64,000 bases of DNA from Vicia villosa (GCF_029867415.1 NW_026705331.1:620001-684000); one strand, 5' to 3'. Positions 11,420 through 24,335 are shown, counted from the first letter of the stretch. Program-made: numbers and translations. The notes: generated by a model from the sequence alone, not told the origin.

Positions 11420-11815
11420 TTCTTAGTTTCATCTTATCTTTCTTTTGATCGATGAAAGTCTTAACATCTTGAGAATTCTATGGATTCTTGATAAAGACTA
11501 GATCAATTTGTTTTCCTTATTATCTTTTCATCTTATTTGCTTTTGATCGATGAAAGTCTTAACATCTTGAGAATTCTATGGATTCTTGATAAAGACTAGA
11601 TCAATTTGTTTCTATTCTTATCTTTTTCATCTTGTTTTCTTTGATCGATGAAAGTCTTAATATCTTGAGAATTCTATGGATTCTTGATAAAGACTAGATC
11701 AATTTGTTTCTATTCTTATCTTTTCATCTTGTTTTCTTTTGATCGATGAAAGCCTTAATATCTAGAGAATTCTATGGATTCTTGATAAAGGCTAGATCAT
11801 TTCTTCTTCTCCTTC
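11420..11815 (+). repeat. Four 98-bp tandem repeats in element A LTR
   Basis: Units start at 11447, 11545, 11643 and 11741, each with GATCGATGAAAG, CTTGAGAATTCTATGGATTC (fourth unit CTAGAG) and GACTAGATCA (GGCTAGATCA in the fourth). The same array is in the 3' LTR at about 19156-19551. Confidence 0.9.
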
Positions 11816-13515
11816 TTGTTTCTTTTGATTGATGATCTTGATACATGGAGAACTCTCCTACATTTGTCCCGACTCGATAAAAAGATCAAACATGGAAGAG
11901 AATTGTATGCGGTTGATTTAAGACTTGTGGAGGTTTTTATCGTGTAGTCGCTATGATTTTATCAAGCTTCTGATAAGCCCCATTGACTTTAAATCCGAGT
12001 ACATCATTCACTCACCATAGATCTTCCTACTAACTTTGATAACATACTTGACAAGTTTCAAGATGGTTATCTTTAACATTTAACAACTAACTTTAATTTC
12101 CGCACCTTTACTATACCGCTCTTTATATTACCGCTCTTTATATTTCTCGCCTTATCGCTTTACTTTATCATTTCATCATATTTACTTTCCGCCATTTTCT
12201 CTTTGTCCATTTGGACGTTTATAATTCCGCTATTTTCTCTTTGTCCACTTGGACATATGTTTATGTTTCCGTTATTTTTCTTTTGTCCACTTGGACCATA
12301 CTTTACTCTTTCGCTAAAACACTAATAAATAACCAAAATCTAAAAAACACATAAGGCTCTCTTTGGACTATCGGTTACTATCCCTAGCGCTTTGGAGATT
12401 CGGACTTATGGACCTAGTACCTCTGGACTCATTCTATTGCTATCCTGTGATTGTTCTGTCTGTCTGGCATTGTGCTGTTGTATGTTTTTGTGTGCAGGTA
12501 TTTCCTTGAAAGCCCTTGATGGTTAATTCCAAGGCATTGAAATAAGGATTTTACCCGAAAACAGCCGTTACTCTGCCCAATTTTCGTCAGAATCTTAATG
12601 TGCTTAATGAAAAATGGTGCTAAGACAATAAGTTCATGTGGATCCCCAAGTGTTAATGTGTTGGTATTGATAAATCCAAAGGATGGGAAAACTACCTTGG
12701 CTCTTAATGTCGAGTGTTGGCTTCTTATTTGGTTAGACCGTTTCTTTCCTTAGCTTTTATTTTACGCATTAGGTTAGCCTCTTCATCTCCTCCCATTCTT
12801 AAATTTTCAAAATCTTCTCCCTTTTTCCAAAATATTCTTATGTTTGCAATCTTTTCAAAACCTTTTTCTTAAAAATATCTTTCGCCCTCAGTGGCTTTTC
12901 TTCAAAAGTTTAGACACCGTTAATTGTCGAAACGAGTGGTTATACCCCACGATTTTGAAATTGATTGATAATAACGAGATCTTTTCCGCGTGAGAGAGCT
13001 AGTGGCATACTCGTTGATTTTATCCGAGTTGGAGCCCTTCTTTCATTTGCGATGCAAAGAACTTGTTTGTTCTCATGCTCAAGATCAATGGCTGAGTATT
13101 TCTCTCTAACGACAACAAAGTGTTTATTCGTTTTTAAAACGTTTTTCCCAAAAGCGGAACTACATTAGCTCTGACTTCTCCATTGCACCGAGGAGGTATG
13201 TAGGCCCAAAGCTTAACGCTTTGCCGAGCTTATTTTAAAAATAAAACAAACCCTTTTTTAGCACACACACACAGATTTTCAAAAATGTTCCTGTGGAGTA
13301 CCACAGATATGAGGGGTGCTTAAAACCTTCCCCTTGTATAAACAACACCCGTACCTAAGATCTCTTCTTTTTGTTTTAAAAACAAAACTTTGGGTTTTAC
13401 GTTCTTTTCCCTTTTCCTTTGGAAATAATAAAAGCGCGGTGGCAATTTCAAACTGAAATATTGATTCGAGTCATCCTATGGCTTCGATATCAGATTTTCC
13501 CCGCTACAGAAAAAA

Positions 13516-13533
13516 TGGCGACTTCACTGGGGA
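13516..13533 (+). other. Primer-binding site of element A
   Basis: TGGCGACTTCACTGGGGA, seven bases after the 5' LTR end; same class as the site of element B but with different central bases. Confidence 0.88.
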
Positions 13534-13623
13534 TCCAGTTTTAAGTGTGTTAAGCCTATTTTTGTTTATCTGTGTGTTTTATCTGTATATATTATTGTGT
13601 GCTTTGTTTGTTTATTTTCTTTT

Positions 13624-13657
<34 letters not shown>

Positions 13658-14602
13658 GTGCTCGATGGTTCCTCTGTGATGAGATAAAGTTCTAACCCGA
13701 ACTTTTGTGAGTAACTTGAGATAGGAGGTGGTAAGACCAATAGTCGCATGTCAGGAGCAATCCTTAGCATGAGCGTCATATGGTGGAACCCCAATCAGTG
13801 GAGGCCTCATGGAAGGTAGTAGATGTTGTTACGAATCATCGTGATAACGCTATTACTTTCAATAGTGAGTGTCCGTAGAAGCTGAATGACCTAGAACCCT
13901 TTTTAACCCATCTAAGCCTTTTTAGGATGTAGTGCAGAAACAAGATCAAGTACCAATTTGAGCTTGTTGTCATGCGATACTACGCTCAGACGAGGTCTTT
14001 TTAGGCATATTATTGGCGCCCATGAGCAATTGTGCGTGCCGGTAGTATCCGATAGAAGATTGAAAACTCTGGGAACCTTTATAGAACCCGTTCGACAGGT
14101 ACAAAATTCCCTAGTACATACCTTTGTGGGTGGTTCTTAACTTTGACTCCATGCTCGTGACGTCGAACCTTTGAACCCTGTTTGTGCGACCATGTGTGAT
14201 CTTGATTGTGATTGATGCATAAACCATGCATCCATGCATTCATTTGATTTCCAAGGAACTCATAGGTCTTTCTTTGTAAACATCATAAGTTTCATCAAAC
14301 TCAATGGATCTTGGGTGTCGATGAGGTGAAAACCTTAATCCACCAAAATGGATGATTGATCTTGATGATAACTTGATCAAAGCTTTGATCCAATATAGGA
14401 TTTACCTCCTTCGTGTTTTGATGTTTACAAAGTAATAACTTGAATTCCTTGAAAATCAAATAAATAAAAACAAAAAAACAGCAATCGCATCATTTGCATA
14501 CATACATCCAGGTTGTCCAAGAAACTTATCCTTGCCTGTCTCCATCTTCAGAGTTTGTCTGTCTACTGTCAAGCTGATTCCTCGACACATTGAACTAGAA
14601 GC

Positions 14603-14791
14603 ATGTATCTGAAAAGTATGGAAGAACTTCAACAAGACCAAGAGTTTCTAAGAGCAGAGGTCAGCGAGTTGAAAATTCAGATGAACCAAATTATGGAAAT
14701 CCTGCAAGTCTTGTTGAAGAAAGAATGCAACATTCCTCCGATTTTCCTAAAGCCAAGTGTTTCAGACGAGATAGCTCATCTTTGTTGCTGA
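14603..14791 (+). pseudogene. Gag-start remnant of element A (62 codons)
   Basis: A short ORF encodes a heptad-rich coiled coil (EELQQDQEFLRAEVSELKIQ, then MNQIMEILQVLLKK) like the first residues of Gag in Ogre/Tat-type elements, and then stops. No capsid or zinc knuckle follows. I infer that it marks where the parental gag began before the interior was replaced by non-coding DNA. It could still be translated as a short peptide. Position, about 1.1 kb after the primer-binding site, fits a gag start. Confidence 0.5.
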
Positions 14792-14799
14792 TTAGTCAC

Positions 14800-16640
14800 T
14801 AGGCCTTGTTTCTGTACTGTTTGTATTTCCTTTATTGTGCTGTTTACTTTTAGACTTTTGTTTGTTTTTTGAATGGTGATTTTAATGAAATGAGCATTGC
14901 ATATTTTGAATTCATTAACATCCACTGTGTTTATATTTATACCTTATTTTACAAAACTTTTTCTTCCATTTGCTTTCTCTATCAAACTTGTGTTTTATGC
15001 AAAGATTGGAGGGAGGATGATGACAACGAAATACCCAAGTTGTTGAACTGTATGCTTTCGAATAAAACTCTGCTGATGATGTACAGGCATTGTTTCAATT
15101 CCCAAACACTGGAGAAATAAGGAAGTTAATCCCTTGTCAACCCCTCTGAGCCTTCGAAGTTGGAGTTTCTTTCTGTATGAAAAACCCGCATTTTTAACCT
15201 GGGGCAGGGTAGTTCTCAGTTAATTTGGCTGTGCATTCTATTTTAAGAGAATCATTCAGTACACCTTTCAACAAGTGCTTCAATCGCAAGCGTTCCTCCG
15301 CACACATCAAAGAAATGTTGGAGATGTCAATCAAAAGCCAATGATGGTTCATCAATCATTAAGCAAGGCGGTTGCTATCTTTAAAAAAAAAAAGTATCAA
15401 AAAATAGAATCAAAGAAAAGCCTGCTAAGTCAAGACCAAAAATGACTTAGGCAAAAACAAGGTCATCCTGCTGACTGTAACTTCAAAAATAAACAGTTCA
15501 GGCAAAAGTTAGGGATATCAAAAGAAAAAGATGAAAAAAGAGAAGTCAATAAATTCCTCAAGCAACAAAATGTTGTGACAACAAAAAGGAAGAAGTGACT
15601 GCAATCTCAAAAGTTCTCTTTGCTTGTGAACTATCATCATTATCAAAGGTGCAATTCCAGAAGTCTCTTGGAACCTGAATGCATAAGTTGAATTAACTGA
15701 GTTGTAGGACTGGAGATCATCACGAAGGGGGTGGGAACAATCAAATTTTGAGCCTTATATCCTTTGTTTCTTAAACCGTGAACCTGGCCACGTTACAACC
15801 TTTAAAAGACCTAATTGAGGCAAGGCTTGTTTGAAAGCATACTACAACAAGGTTGCGTAAGCTGACTCCCATGAGATTTGCCAATCATTTGCTTTGATAT
15901 CATATCTTTGTTTTATCTTTCACTTTGAATGTCTTAACCTTTATGTTTTGACCAGTGATTCCATTTGCTTTACATCAATAACATCATTCCAATAATGATT
16001 TTGATTTCAAAAATATTCTTTGAGCATTGCATTAAAAATACCATTCTTGAATGAACATTTTATTTGCAAGTAAGCACTCATCTTTCAGGAAGTTCAAACA
16101 GTCGAGAAACTTGATCAGTGATCCTATCAGGGGCATGTTATTTCAAGATCCTGTTGTTCATTCAAGATTTGTTGATCAGAATATCATTTCAATACTTGTA
16201 CTGGGGCAAGCCATCCCAACATGCATTTCAAGAATTGAAGCCATGATCAGTTAACTTGCAACAATTAGTGAATCAGGGGCAATCTTCTTCAGCAATCCCC
16301 AAGCAGTTTTATCAGCCCTTCTCAAAGGATCATCGATTTGATACAGTTACTAGTGTAATAGAAGTATGTCCAAGCATCTTCTTCGTAAGCAGAATTGGCA
16401 GAGTTCCCGTGTTGAGGAATCAGAGTTCCTATCGTGCCTCACAAAAGAGTCTCCCTCAGTTGTCACAAACAATTGCATTGCATTGATCATATATCATGCA
16501 TAGAAAAATTCAACATCACGCATTGAAACAAATTTCATACTCATTTACATTCTCCGAGGTCCTGTTGTTATCAACATTTTACCTTGAGATCTAAGTCCAA
16601 CTTACTTGGCACATACCAAAGTAGATGTTCGTCTGCCTGT
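14800..16640 (+). other. Non-coding interior of element A
   Basis: No gene supported. Mixed AT-rich sequence with purine-rich stretches (about 15380-15600); the small ORFs at 14869 and 16051-16486 show no recognisable domain. Confidence 0.6.
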
Positions 16641-16650
16641 TTCTATTTCC

Positions 16651-17430
16651 GTCCAATGCTACTCTTGGATGTGTAAACTTTTCTCTCTGTCCAATGCTAC
16701 TCTTGGATGTGTAAACTTTTCTCTCTGTCCAATGCTACTCTTGGACATGTCATTTCTCACTTTTTATCCAAAGCCACTATTGGATGTCACAACCCCCATT
16801 AAAATGTTTCTCACCTCCTTCAAAGCTACTATTGAATGACGTTCATGTCTTTGAGCTGGAATAACATTCTTTTTGTCCAATGCCACTATTGGATGTTTAT
16901 TGAGTTTGTTTTCCATCCATTGCCACTCCTGAATGGTTGCTCAAATTTTCCGAATTGGTTTCCATTTTGTTCAAAGCTACTGTTGAACGCCTCTGATGTA
17001 TTTCCGGGTTCAGGTTTCCATTTTGCATTCAAAGCCACTATTGAATCTCTTTGGTTTCCATTTTTGTCTAAAGCTACTATTGGATTGTTCCCGATGTTTT
17101 CCAGAGTTTGGATTCCTTTTGTTCAAAGCTACTGTTGAACGTCTCTGTCGTATCTTCGGGTTTGTAGGTCTCCTTTTGCATTCAAAGCCACTATTGAATC
17201 TTGTTGGTCTCCTTCCATCCAAAACAACTATTGGATGTCTCCGCTGTTTCCTCAGAGTTTGGGCCCTTTTTCAGATTCATTCAATGCCACTCTTGAATGT
17301 CTCTGATGGTTGGTGTCGTCTAATGCCACTTTTAGACGTTTCTACCCAATATGTTTGTGTTCCAGAGTTCATTCAATGCCACTTTTGAATATCTCTGTTG
17401 ATTTTCATCGTCTAATGCCACTCTTAGACG
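16651..17430 (+). repeat. Array of 17 short hairpins with covarying stems and a conserved loop
   Basis: Seventeen units of the form stem - WGCYACTN - stem. Stem starts are at 16652, 16690, 16728, 16766, 16819, 16876, 16917, 16970, 17028, 17067, 17122, 17181, 17218, 17280, 17319, 17372 and 17411. Spacing alternates between about 38 and 53-60 bp. The 8-nt loop is nearly constant while the arms change together: TCCAA/TTGGA, TTCAA/TTGAA and GTCTAA/TTAGAC. The unit at 16917 is degenerate and the one at 17067 has a G-T wobble. Lies just upstream of the polypurine tract. Function unknown. Confidence 0.9.
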
Positions 17431-17740
17431 TTCTTACTACACTTCTAACTTGGGTTTTATCCCTCCCTTTCTAAGTATTGCTGGATATTTCTTGTCACCC
17501 TGACGGATAACTAGTAGTATCTTGTTTCCCTAGCCACTCCTTTCATTCGAGTCTATCGCTCATTCCTTTTGTTCCCCCCAGTGGCATTATATTCCCCCTC
17601 TATTTTCATAAGCATACTTGATGCATCCATTAGCATCGCATTATACCTTACGTTCAAAAATTGTGTATTTTATATTTAAGTCTCTTCAATTACGTCGAGC
17701 TGAGGATTTTAACCCTCACATCTCCGGAAAGAAGAAACTT

Positions 17741-17753
17741 AAATAGGGGCATC
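17741..17753 (+). other. Polypurine tract of element A
   Basis: AAATAGGGGCATC directly before the 3' LTR start (17754); this is the expected primer site for plus-strand synthesis. Confidence 0.75.
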
Positions 17754-20700
17754 TGTCATACCCCAATTTTTGACCCTAAGATCATACATCATTTGCATTT
17801 CAATCATCAATCAAGATCACAACCTTGAGGTATCATTTTTCCTTTGAGGGGAACCATCGAGCATTTCTAGCTTTTTATTTGTTTTATACTAACCCAAATA
17901 CCAAAAACATTGCTTTATTTCTTTGTAGGCTCTTGTTTTGTAGGTACCAAGCCAAGACATGCAATAAACAAGGCATTTTTCATGTTTTGGACTGATGAAA
18001 TCGATTTCCCTACTGGGTAAATCGATTTCCCTGCAGCAATCTTCAACAAAATCACATTCTGGACAGCATGAAATCGATTTCCCTCCTGGGTAAATCGATT
18101 TCCCTAGTGTATTTTGCGCCAAATTCTCTTCTGGAACAGAGTGAAATCGATTTCACTCCTGGGGAAATCGATTTCCTTAAGGCAAAATTCAAAAATATAA
18201 GGAGGGAAGCTTGACATCATTTTGGCACCTTTTTCTTTGATTATTTTTGATCATTTTACCAATTTTCCACCTCATCAAAATTAATCTCTTCATTAAACCC
18301 ACTTAAACCCCATTTTACCACTTTTTACCATTTTAATTGCCACTTTAATCACCAATTAAACACAAGCTAATTTCCAAATGCAAAAAGACCAAACTACCAC
18401 TACTCTTGCTCTCATCCTATAAATAGAGCCCACTACTCTCTCATTTCTCAAGCTTTTGAGAGCCAAAAAACCTCTTGCAATTTCTCTCCTCATCCCTACC
18501 AAATTCACCAAAGCTCTTTGTTCTTTCATAAAGTTTGTGAGTCACATCTTGAACCTCACAAACTTTGAGCTAAACCACCATCTATTTCACTCTTTTTTCT
18601 TCAATTGTTGAGAGATCAAGATTTGTGTTGGTGATTCTTGAAGTAGATCTAAGTTTTGTTCAAGATTTGGTAATTTTCTTCATCCTTTTTGTATATCATG
18701 ATGTAGATCTTTGTTGCTTGTGTGTGATGCATCTTTGATGCTATATTGGTGCTATTTGATGGTGATTTGATGGAAAATTCGTGCTCCAATTGATATGTGA
18801 TCATAAGGTGTTTGTATGTTTGCTTAAGTCAAGTTTTATGCCTTTAAATGTTGTTTTTGCTGAAATTTGCACTGGTCAAATCGATTTCCTTAAGGCTCAA
18901 ATCGATTTCATGCTGTACGTAACTTGTTTTTTTTGAAAACTGCCTTATGGAAATCGATTTCCCTCTGCATGAAATCGATTTCCTGCTGGCAGAATGTGGT
19001 TTTTTGCCTTTTTTATGCTTGTTTTGGTTTCCTACTTCCTCCACTTCATTAATATCATTGGATCTAGGATGTTGATAGGTTTGAAATGACCTAATCCATA
19101 ATATTAGATGAATGATATTAATGATAGTGTGAGTTGATTATCTTTTGTGTTTTCATTCTTAGTTTCATCTTATCTTTCTTTTGATCGATGAAAGTCTTAA
19201 CATCTTGAGAATTCTATGGATTCTTGATAAAGACTAGATCAATTTGTTTTCCTTATTATCTTTTCATCTTATTTGCTTTTGATCGATGAAAGTCTTAACA
19301 TCTTGAGAATTCTATGGATTCTTGATAAAGACTAGATCAATTTGTTTCTATTCTTATCTTTTTCATCTTGTTTTCTTTGATCGATGAAAGTCTTAATATC
19401 TTGAGAATTCTATGGATTCTTGATAAAGACTAGATCAATTTGTTTCTATTCTTATCTTTTCATCTTGTTTTCTTTTGATCGATGAAAGCCTTAATATCTA
19501 GAGAATTCTATGGATTCTTGATAAAGGCTAGATCATTTCTTCTTCTCCTTCTTGTTTCTTTTGATTGATGATCTTGATACATGGAGAACTCTCCTACATT
19601 TGTCCCGACTCGATAAAAAGATCAAACATGGAAGAGAATTGTATGTGGTTGATTTAAGACTTGTGGAGGTTTTTATCGTGTAGTCGCTATGATTTTATCA
19701 AGCTTCTGATAAGCCCCATTGACTTTAAATCCGAGTACATCATTCACTCACCATAGATCTTCCTACTAACTTTGATAACATACTTGACAAGTTTCAAGAT
19801 GGTTATCTTTAACATTTAACAACTAACTTTAATTTCCGCACCTTTACTATACCGCTCTTTATATTACCGCTCTTTATATTTCTCGCCTTATCGCTTTACT
19901 TTATCATTTCATCATATTTACTTTCCGCCATTTTCTCTTTGTCCATTTGGACGTTTATAATTCCGCTATTTTCTCTTTGTCCACTTGGACATATGTTTAT
20001 GTTTCCGTTATTTTTCTTTTGTCCACTTGGACCATACTTTACTCTTTCGCTAAAACACTAATAAATAACCAAAATCTAAAAAACACATAAGGCTCTCTTT
20101 GGACTATCGGTTACTATCCCTAGCGCTTTGGAGATTCGGACTTATGGACCTAGTACCTCTGGACTCATTCTATTGCTATCCTGTGATTGTTCTGTCTGTC
20201 TGGCATTGTGCTGTTGTATGTTTTTGTGTGCAGGTATTTCCTTGAAAGCCCTTGATGGTTAATTCCAAGGCATTGAAATAAGGATTTTACCCGAAAACAG
20301 CCGTTACTCTGCCCAATTTTCGTCAGAATCTTAATGTGCTTAATGAAAAATGGTGCTAAGACAATAAGTTCATGTGGATCCCCAAGTGTTAATGTGTTGG
20401 TATTGATAAATCCAAAGGATGGGAAAACTACCTTGGCTCTTAATGTCGAGTGTTGGCTTCTTATTTGGTTAGACCGTTTCTTTCCTTAGCTTTTATTTTA
20501 CGCATTAGGTTAGCCTCTTCATCTCCTCCCATTCTTAAATTTTCAAAATCTTCTCCCTTTTTCCAAAATATTCTTATGTTTGCAATCTTTTCAAAACCTT
20601 TTTCTTAAAAATATCTTTCGCCCTCAGTGGCTTTTCTTCAAAAGTTTAGACACCGTTAATTGTCGAAACGAGTGGTTATACCCCACGATTTTGAAATTGA

Positions 20701-21244
20701 TTGATAATAACGAGATCTTTTCCGCGTGAGAGAGCTAGTGGCATACTCGTTGATTTTATCCGAGTTGGAGCCCTTCTTTCATTTGCGATGCAAAGAACTT
20801 GTTTGTTCTCATGCTCAAGATCAATGGCTGAGTATTTCTCTCTAACGACAACAAAGTGTTTATTCGTTTTTAAAACGTTTTTCCCAAAAGCGGAACTACA
20901 TTAGCTCTGACTTCTCCATTGCACCGAGGAGGTATGTAGGCCCAAAGCTTAACGCTTTGCCGAGCTTATTTTAAAAATAAAACAAACCCTTTTTTAGCAC
21001 ACACACACAGATTTTCAAAAAGGTTCCTGTGGAGTACCACAGATATGAGGGGTGCTTAAAACCTTCCCCTTGTATAAACAACACCCGTACCTAAGATCTC
21101 TTCTTTTTGTTTTAAAAACAAACTTTGGTTTTTTTCGTTCTTTTCCCTTTTCCTTTGGAAATAATAAAAGCGCGGTGGCGACTTTCACTGAAATATTGAT
21201 TCGAGTCAATCCCATGGCTTCGATATCAGATTTTCCCCGCTACA
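17754..21244 (+). repeat. 3' LTR of element A
   Basis: Same length and content as the 5' LTR (offset 7736). By eye the differences are rare over the first 3.3 kb and clustered in the last 150 bp (21120-21225). Confidence 0.95.
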
Positions 21245-24200
21245 GTACAGAAATTAAAATGCGGAATGTAAAATGCAGAAAGTAAATCTACGCTATTACA
21301 TCGATTGTGCGGGAAATGTAAACTACACTATTTACATGAATTTGACAACCTATACACTTGATCTAGGAATTTAAATTGCAAGGAAATAAAAGAAATATTT
21401 TTTTGGATTTTTTGATGATTGATTTTAATTAGAATTAATGCATGATTAATTTAATTAAAATGAGAAAAAGGTAGAAATAAAATTTAAACCTAAAAATTAA
21501 GTTTAAAATATGTTCAAAATGCTTGTCAATTAATTTTAAAATAAAACTATTTTTTTTATTTTTGAAGTTGATTTTAAAAATTATTAAGTTAAATAATATA
21601 TAATTATACAAATAATTATACAAATAAGTAAAACTTAAAGAGAAAAATATTCTAATTATGTACAAAATTAGCCTATAATATATAAACTATATTTAATATA
21701 AAGAACAATTCTTTTTATGATTTTTTTTTGATTGGTTGAGATAATTAAAAAGCAAATATATAAATATATATTGATTAATTAATCAAAATATTTTAATTAT
21801 TAAGAAAAATAAAATATTTTTGTGTCAAAAATTAAAACAACATTTTATCAACCTAGAAATAATTTTTTTTGTATTTTTTGGATTTTTGAAACTATTTTAA
21901 ATTAATTTTGCAAAGAAAATAAAATAAAAATAGAAAATATAAAATAAATGATCATGTGTGGTAATCAGTGAAGGTCTATGATAAGGATGCGTGTTTTGAT
22001 GCGTTGGATTGAGGATTAATGAGATTAGATGGCTCAGATATTGAGGCGCATGGCAAAAGTGAAACCTGCAAAGCACTGAATCAGAGAATTTAAAAAAATA
22101 AAACGCGCGCGCTAGCCACTCAGATGAGGACACCTCATCATCTTCAACCTCTCGCCACCCCTTTTAACAGCGTTTTTTGCCTAGAAGCGCTGTAATAGAT
22201 GAAGCTCATCCCTGCTAAATACCGAATAGGGGTAAACGTGTATAGAAATTTTTCGCGACCAGTTCATTTGATTTGTCATGATCTACTGAGTTCAACCATG
22301 CCTTTAATTTGGTCTAATTTTGCCTCTAGCAAAAACCCAATCATAAAATTTAAGAACCCTAAAATGGTAATTGCTCGTATAGGTGTCCAAACGCCAATTA
22401 AGTTTCCAGAAACGTTCAGAGCACCTATCTAAACATAAATATGCATTTACATCTTGCTAATAATGCATGTATGGTTGAATTCGAGTCAGTTTTGGTTTGA
22501 ACAAACCGTGAGCTCTAGTGGATGATTCTGAGTGTTTCAGGGTTTGCAATCGATCTGGATAGATTCAGTGATGTTCAAGGATTATGTTTGAGTGTTTATT
22601 TTGTATTGAAAATGGCTTAAATTCAGAAATCGAATTTTGAATTTCTTTGAAAATTTCAAGTGATTACAAGCATGGTACAAGCATATGTCTGGTCCTAAAT
22701 TCGTGTCTCTTTTGATGAAGTATACTACTTCATTTATAGGCAAAGAAAGTGCTTAAAAACTAAGCTAGGAAGCATTGATGATTTTGTTGAATTCTTGAAT
22801 ATTATAATATATGTAGCTTTGAATTCAAGCAACCATGGCTTGATTTTTCCACTCTCTTCTGTTGTACTATCCTCTTGTGGCAGAGTTGAATGCTTCTTGA
22901 TGGCCTTAGCTTAATATACAAGCTACATAATATCATCCTTCCATTTCTTTTTTCAATTTAATCTTAAATGTGATAAAATTAAACCAAAAAAAGAACAAAA
23001 AAGCTATGGGCCTTGGCTCGGTCATGGGAGGCCCTTCACATTATGGGGAACATGTTTGGATCATGAAAACTTGGCCCCTTTTGGAAAAAAAACATTTTTT
23101 ATCAATGTTGATTTCATGCATTTTCCCAAAAAATGGTCAACTTCAACAAGGCATAAATCCCTCATTTTTTATCATATGAGGGAGTTCTTGTACTTTTTGG
23201 AAACCTCAAAGAGTCCTCTAACCAATGTCTTTGGTCTCATATCAAAATAATTTTCCATGCTCCTTGTGTGTCCTTTTGAAAAAAATGACTTTTTGTTGAC
23301 TTTGAAAATGACCTGTAATGTCTTGGTTCATATTTTTCAAATGGTGAATCTAATGACCATGGGACCAATTGCATTTGAAATATAATTGAATTTCCTTCAA
23401 AATGAGCCTTGGTTGGAATTTTTTTGATGAATGATAAGAGAGTTATGGCCAGTCAAAGTTCAGTTGACTTTTTAGGAGAAAACCCTAATTTTGAAACTTA
23501 GGGTTTTGTTGATTTTTGATCTTTCCTTGATGAATTAGGATCAAACAATGATCAAATGATGCATCTTTTGACAAAATATAGATGTTGACAAAAAATTTCA
23601 CTTTTGACTGTCTGTTGACTTTTTGGTCAAACGGGTCGTCTGTTGACTGTTTGAGCTGCTGACTGTGCGTCTAAGCGAGTTGAAGTTTGAAAATTTGTAT
23701 GGTGGTACTTTGAGATATATGGAGGTCCATGAAATCCATTTGAGGTCTCAAAAACTTGTTCTCCTGAAAAAACAAGAAACCCTAGTCAGGGACTGTTTGT
23801 GTAGGAGATAGTTAAGCGTACCTGGTTTTTGTGCAGTGCTGAGTCTCTACTAATCATGTGATATTCAGAAGACTTCTAGAACAAAAATCTTGAAATTTGA
23901 AAATGCAAAAGATTGATTTGATTGATGGTACAAAACACGGAGAATTGCATTGTCAGCGGGTTTGACTGTCAACTGGTTGTCCGGGTATTAATGTAGCAGT
24001 TAGAGTGAAAATTCAACAGTCAAAGTTAATTAATTTTTTTCTTTTTGTTTTTTGTTGTGTTAATGGTGAAAATTTATTTACATGAGTTGTTAGAAAAACA
24101 CAGACATAATAAATAAATAATATATACTGTATGCGAGCAAAATTACCGATAATAACCCTGAAAAACATTTAATGCACAGAAAAATAAATATTTAACTGGC

Positions 24201-24335
24201 AGAAAACACACAAAATATTATCTTAATAATTAAACAATAGTACGACAGATAGTACGACATTTAAATCTTACATACTACAATGAACAGTATGACGAGTGAA
24301 CGGTACGTTATTAAAAAATAAAAGATACGAAAATT

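Larger units (their letters stand above)
10018..13508 (+). repeat. 5' LTR of element A
   Basis: Contains a TATA box (CTATAAATAG, 10681-10690) preceded by three pairs of GAAATCGATTTC-type palindromes (10261-10440) and followed by two more pairs (11146-11250). Further in are four 98-bp tandem repeats starting with GATCGATGAAAG (11447, 11545, 11643, 11741) and three GTCCAYTTGGAC palindromes (12205, 12243, 12285). Short ORFs in it are chance. Confidence 0.95.
10018..21244 (+). mobile_element. Non-autonomous LTR retrotransposon (element A), complete
   Basis: Two direct LTRs of equal length (3491 bp: 10018-13508 and 17754-21244) both start TGTCATACCCCAATTTTTGA and end TTTTCCCCGCTACA. They are flanked by the perfect 5-bp target duplication GTACA (10013-10017 and 21245-21249). 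The primer-binding site (13516-13533) and polypurine tract (17741-17753) are in place, so it could be mobilised in trans. The 4.2-kb interior encodes no protease, RT or integrase; only a gag-start remnant survives. Its LTR start and primer site are Ogre/Tat-like, and an Ogre-type element could be the helper. The LTRs are almost identical except near their 3' ends, which suggests recent insertion. Confidence 0.95.

Noticed and set aside
16606..17388. Several ORFs with repeated LLLD/PLLN phrases
   Set aside because: They read through the hairpin array; the repeats are explained by DNA/RNA structure and frames overlap on both strands.
16651..17430. CRISPR-like array
   Set aside because: Eukaryotic retrotransposon context, no identical repeats with unique spacers; the variable part is the stem and the constant part the loop.
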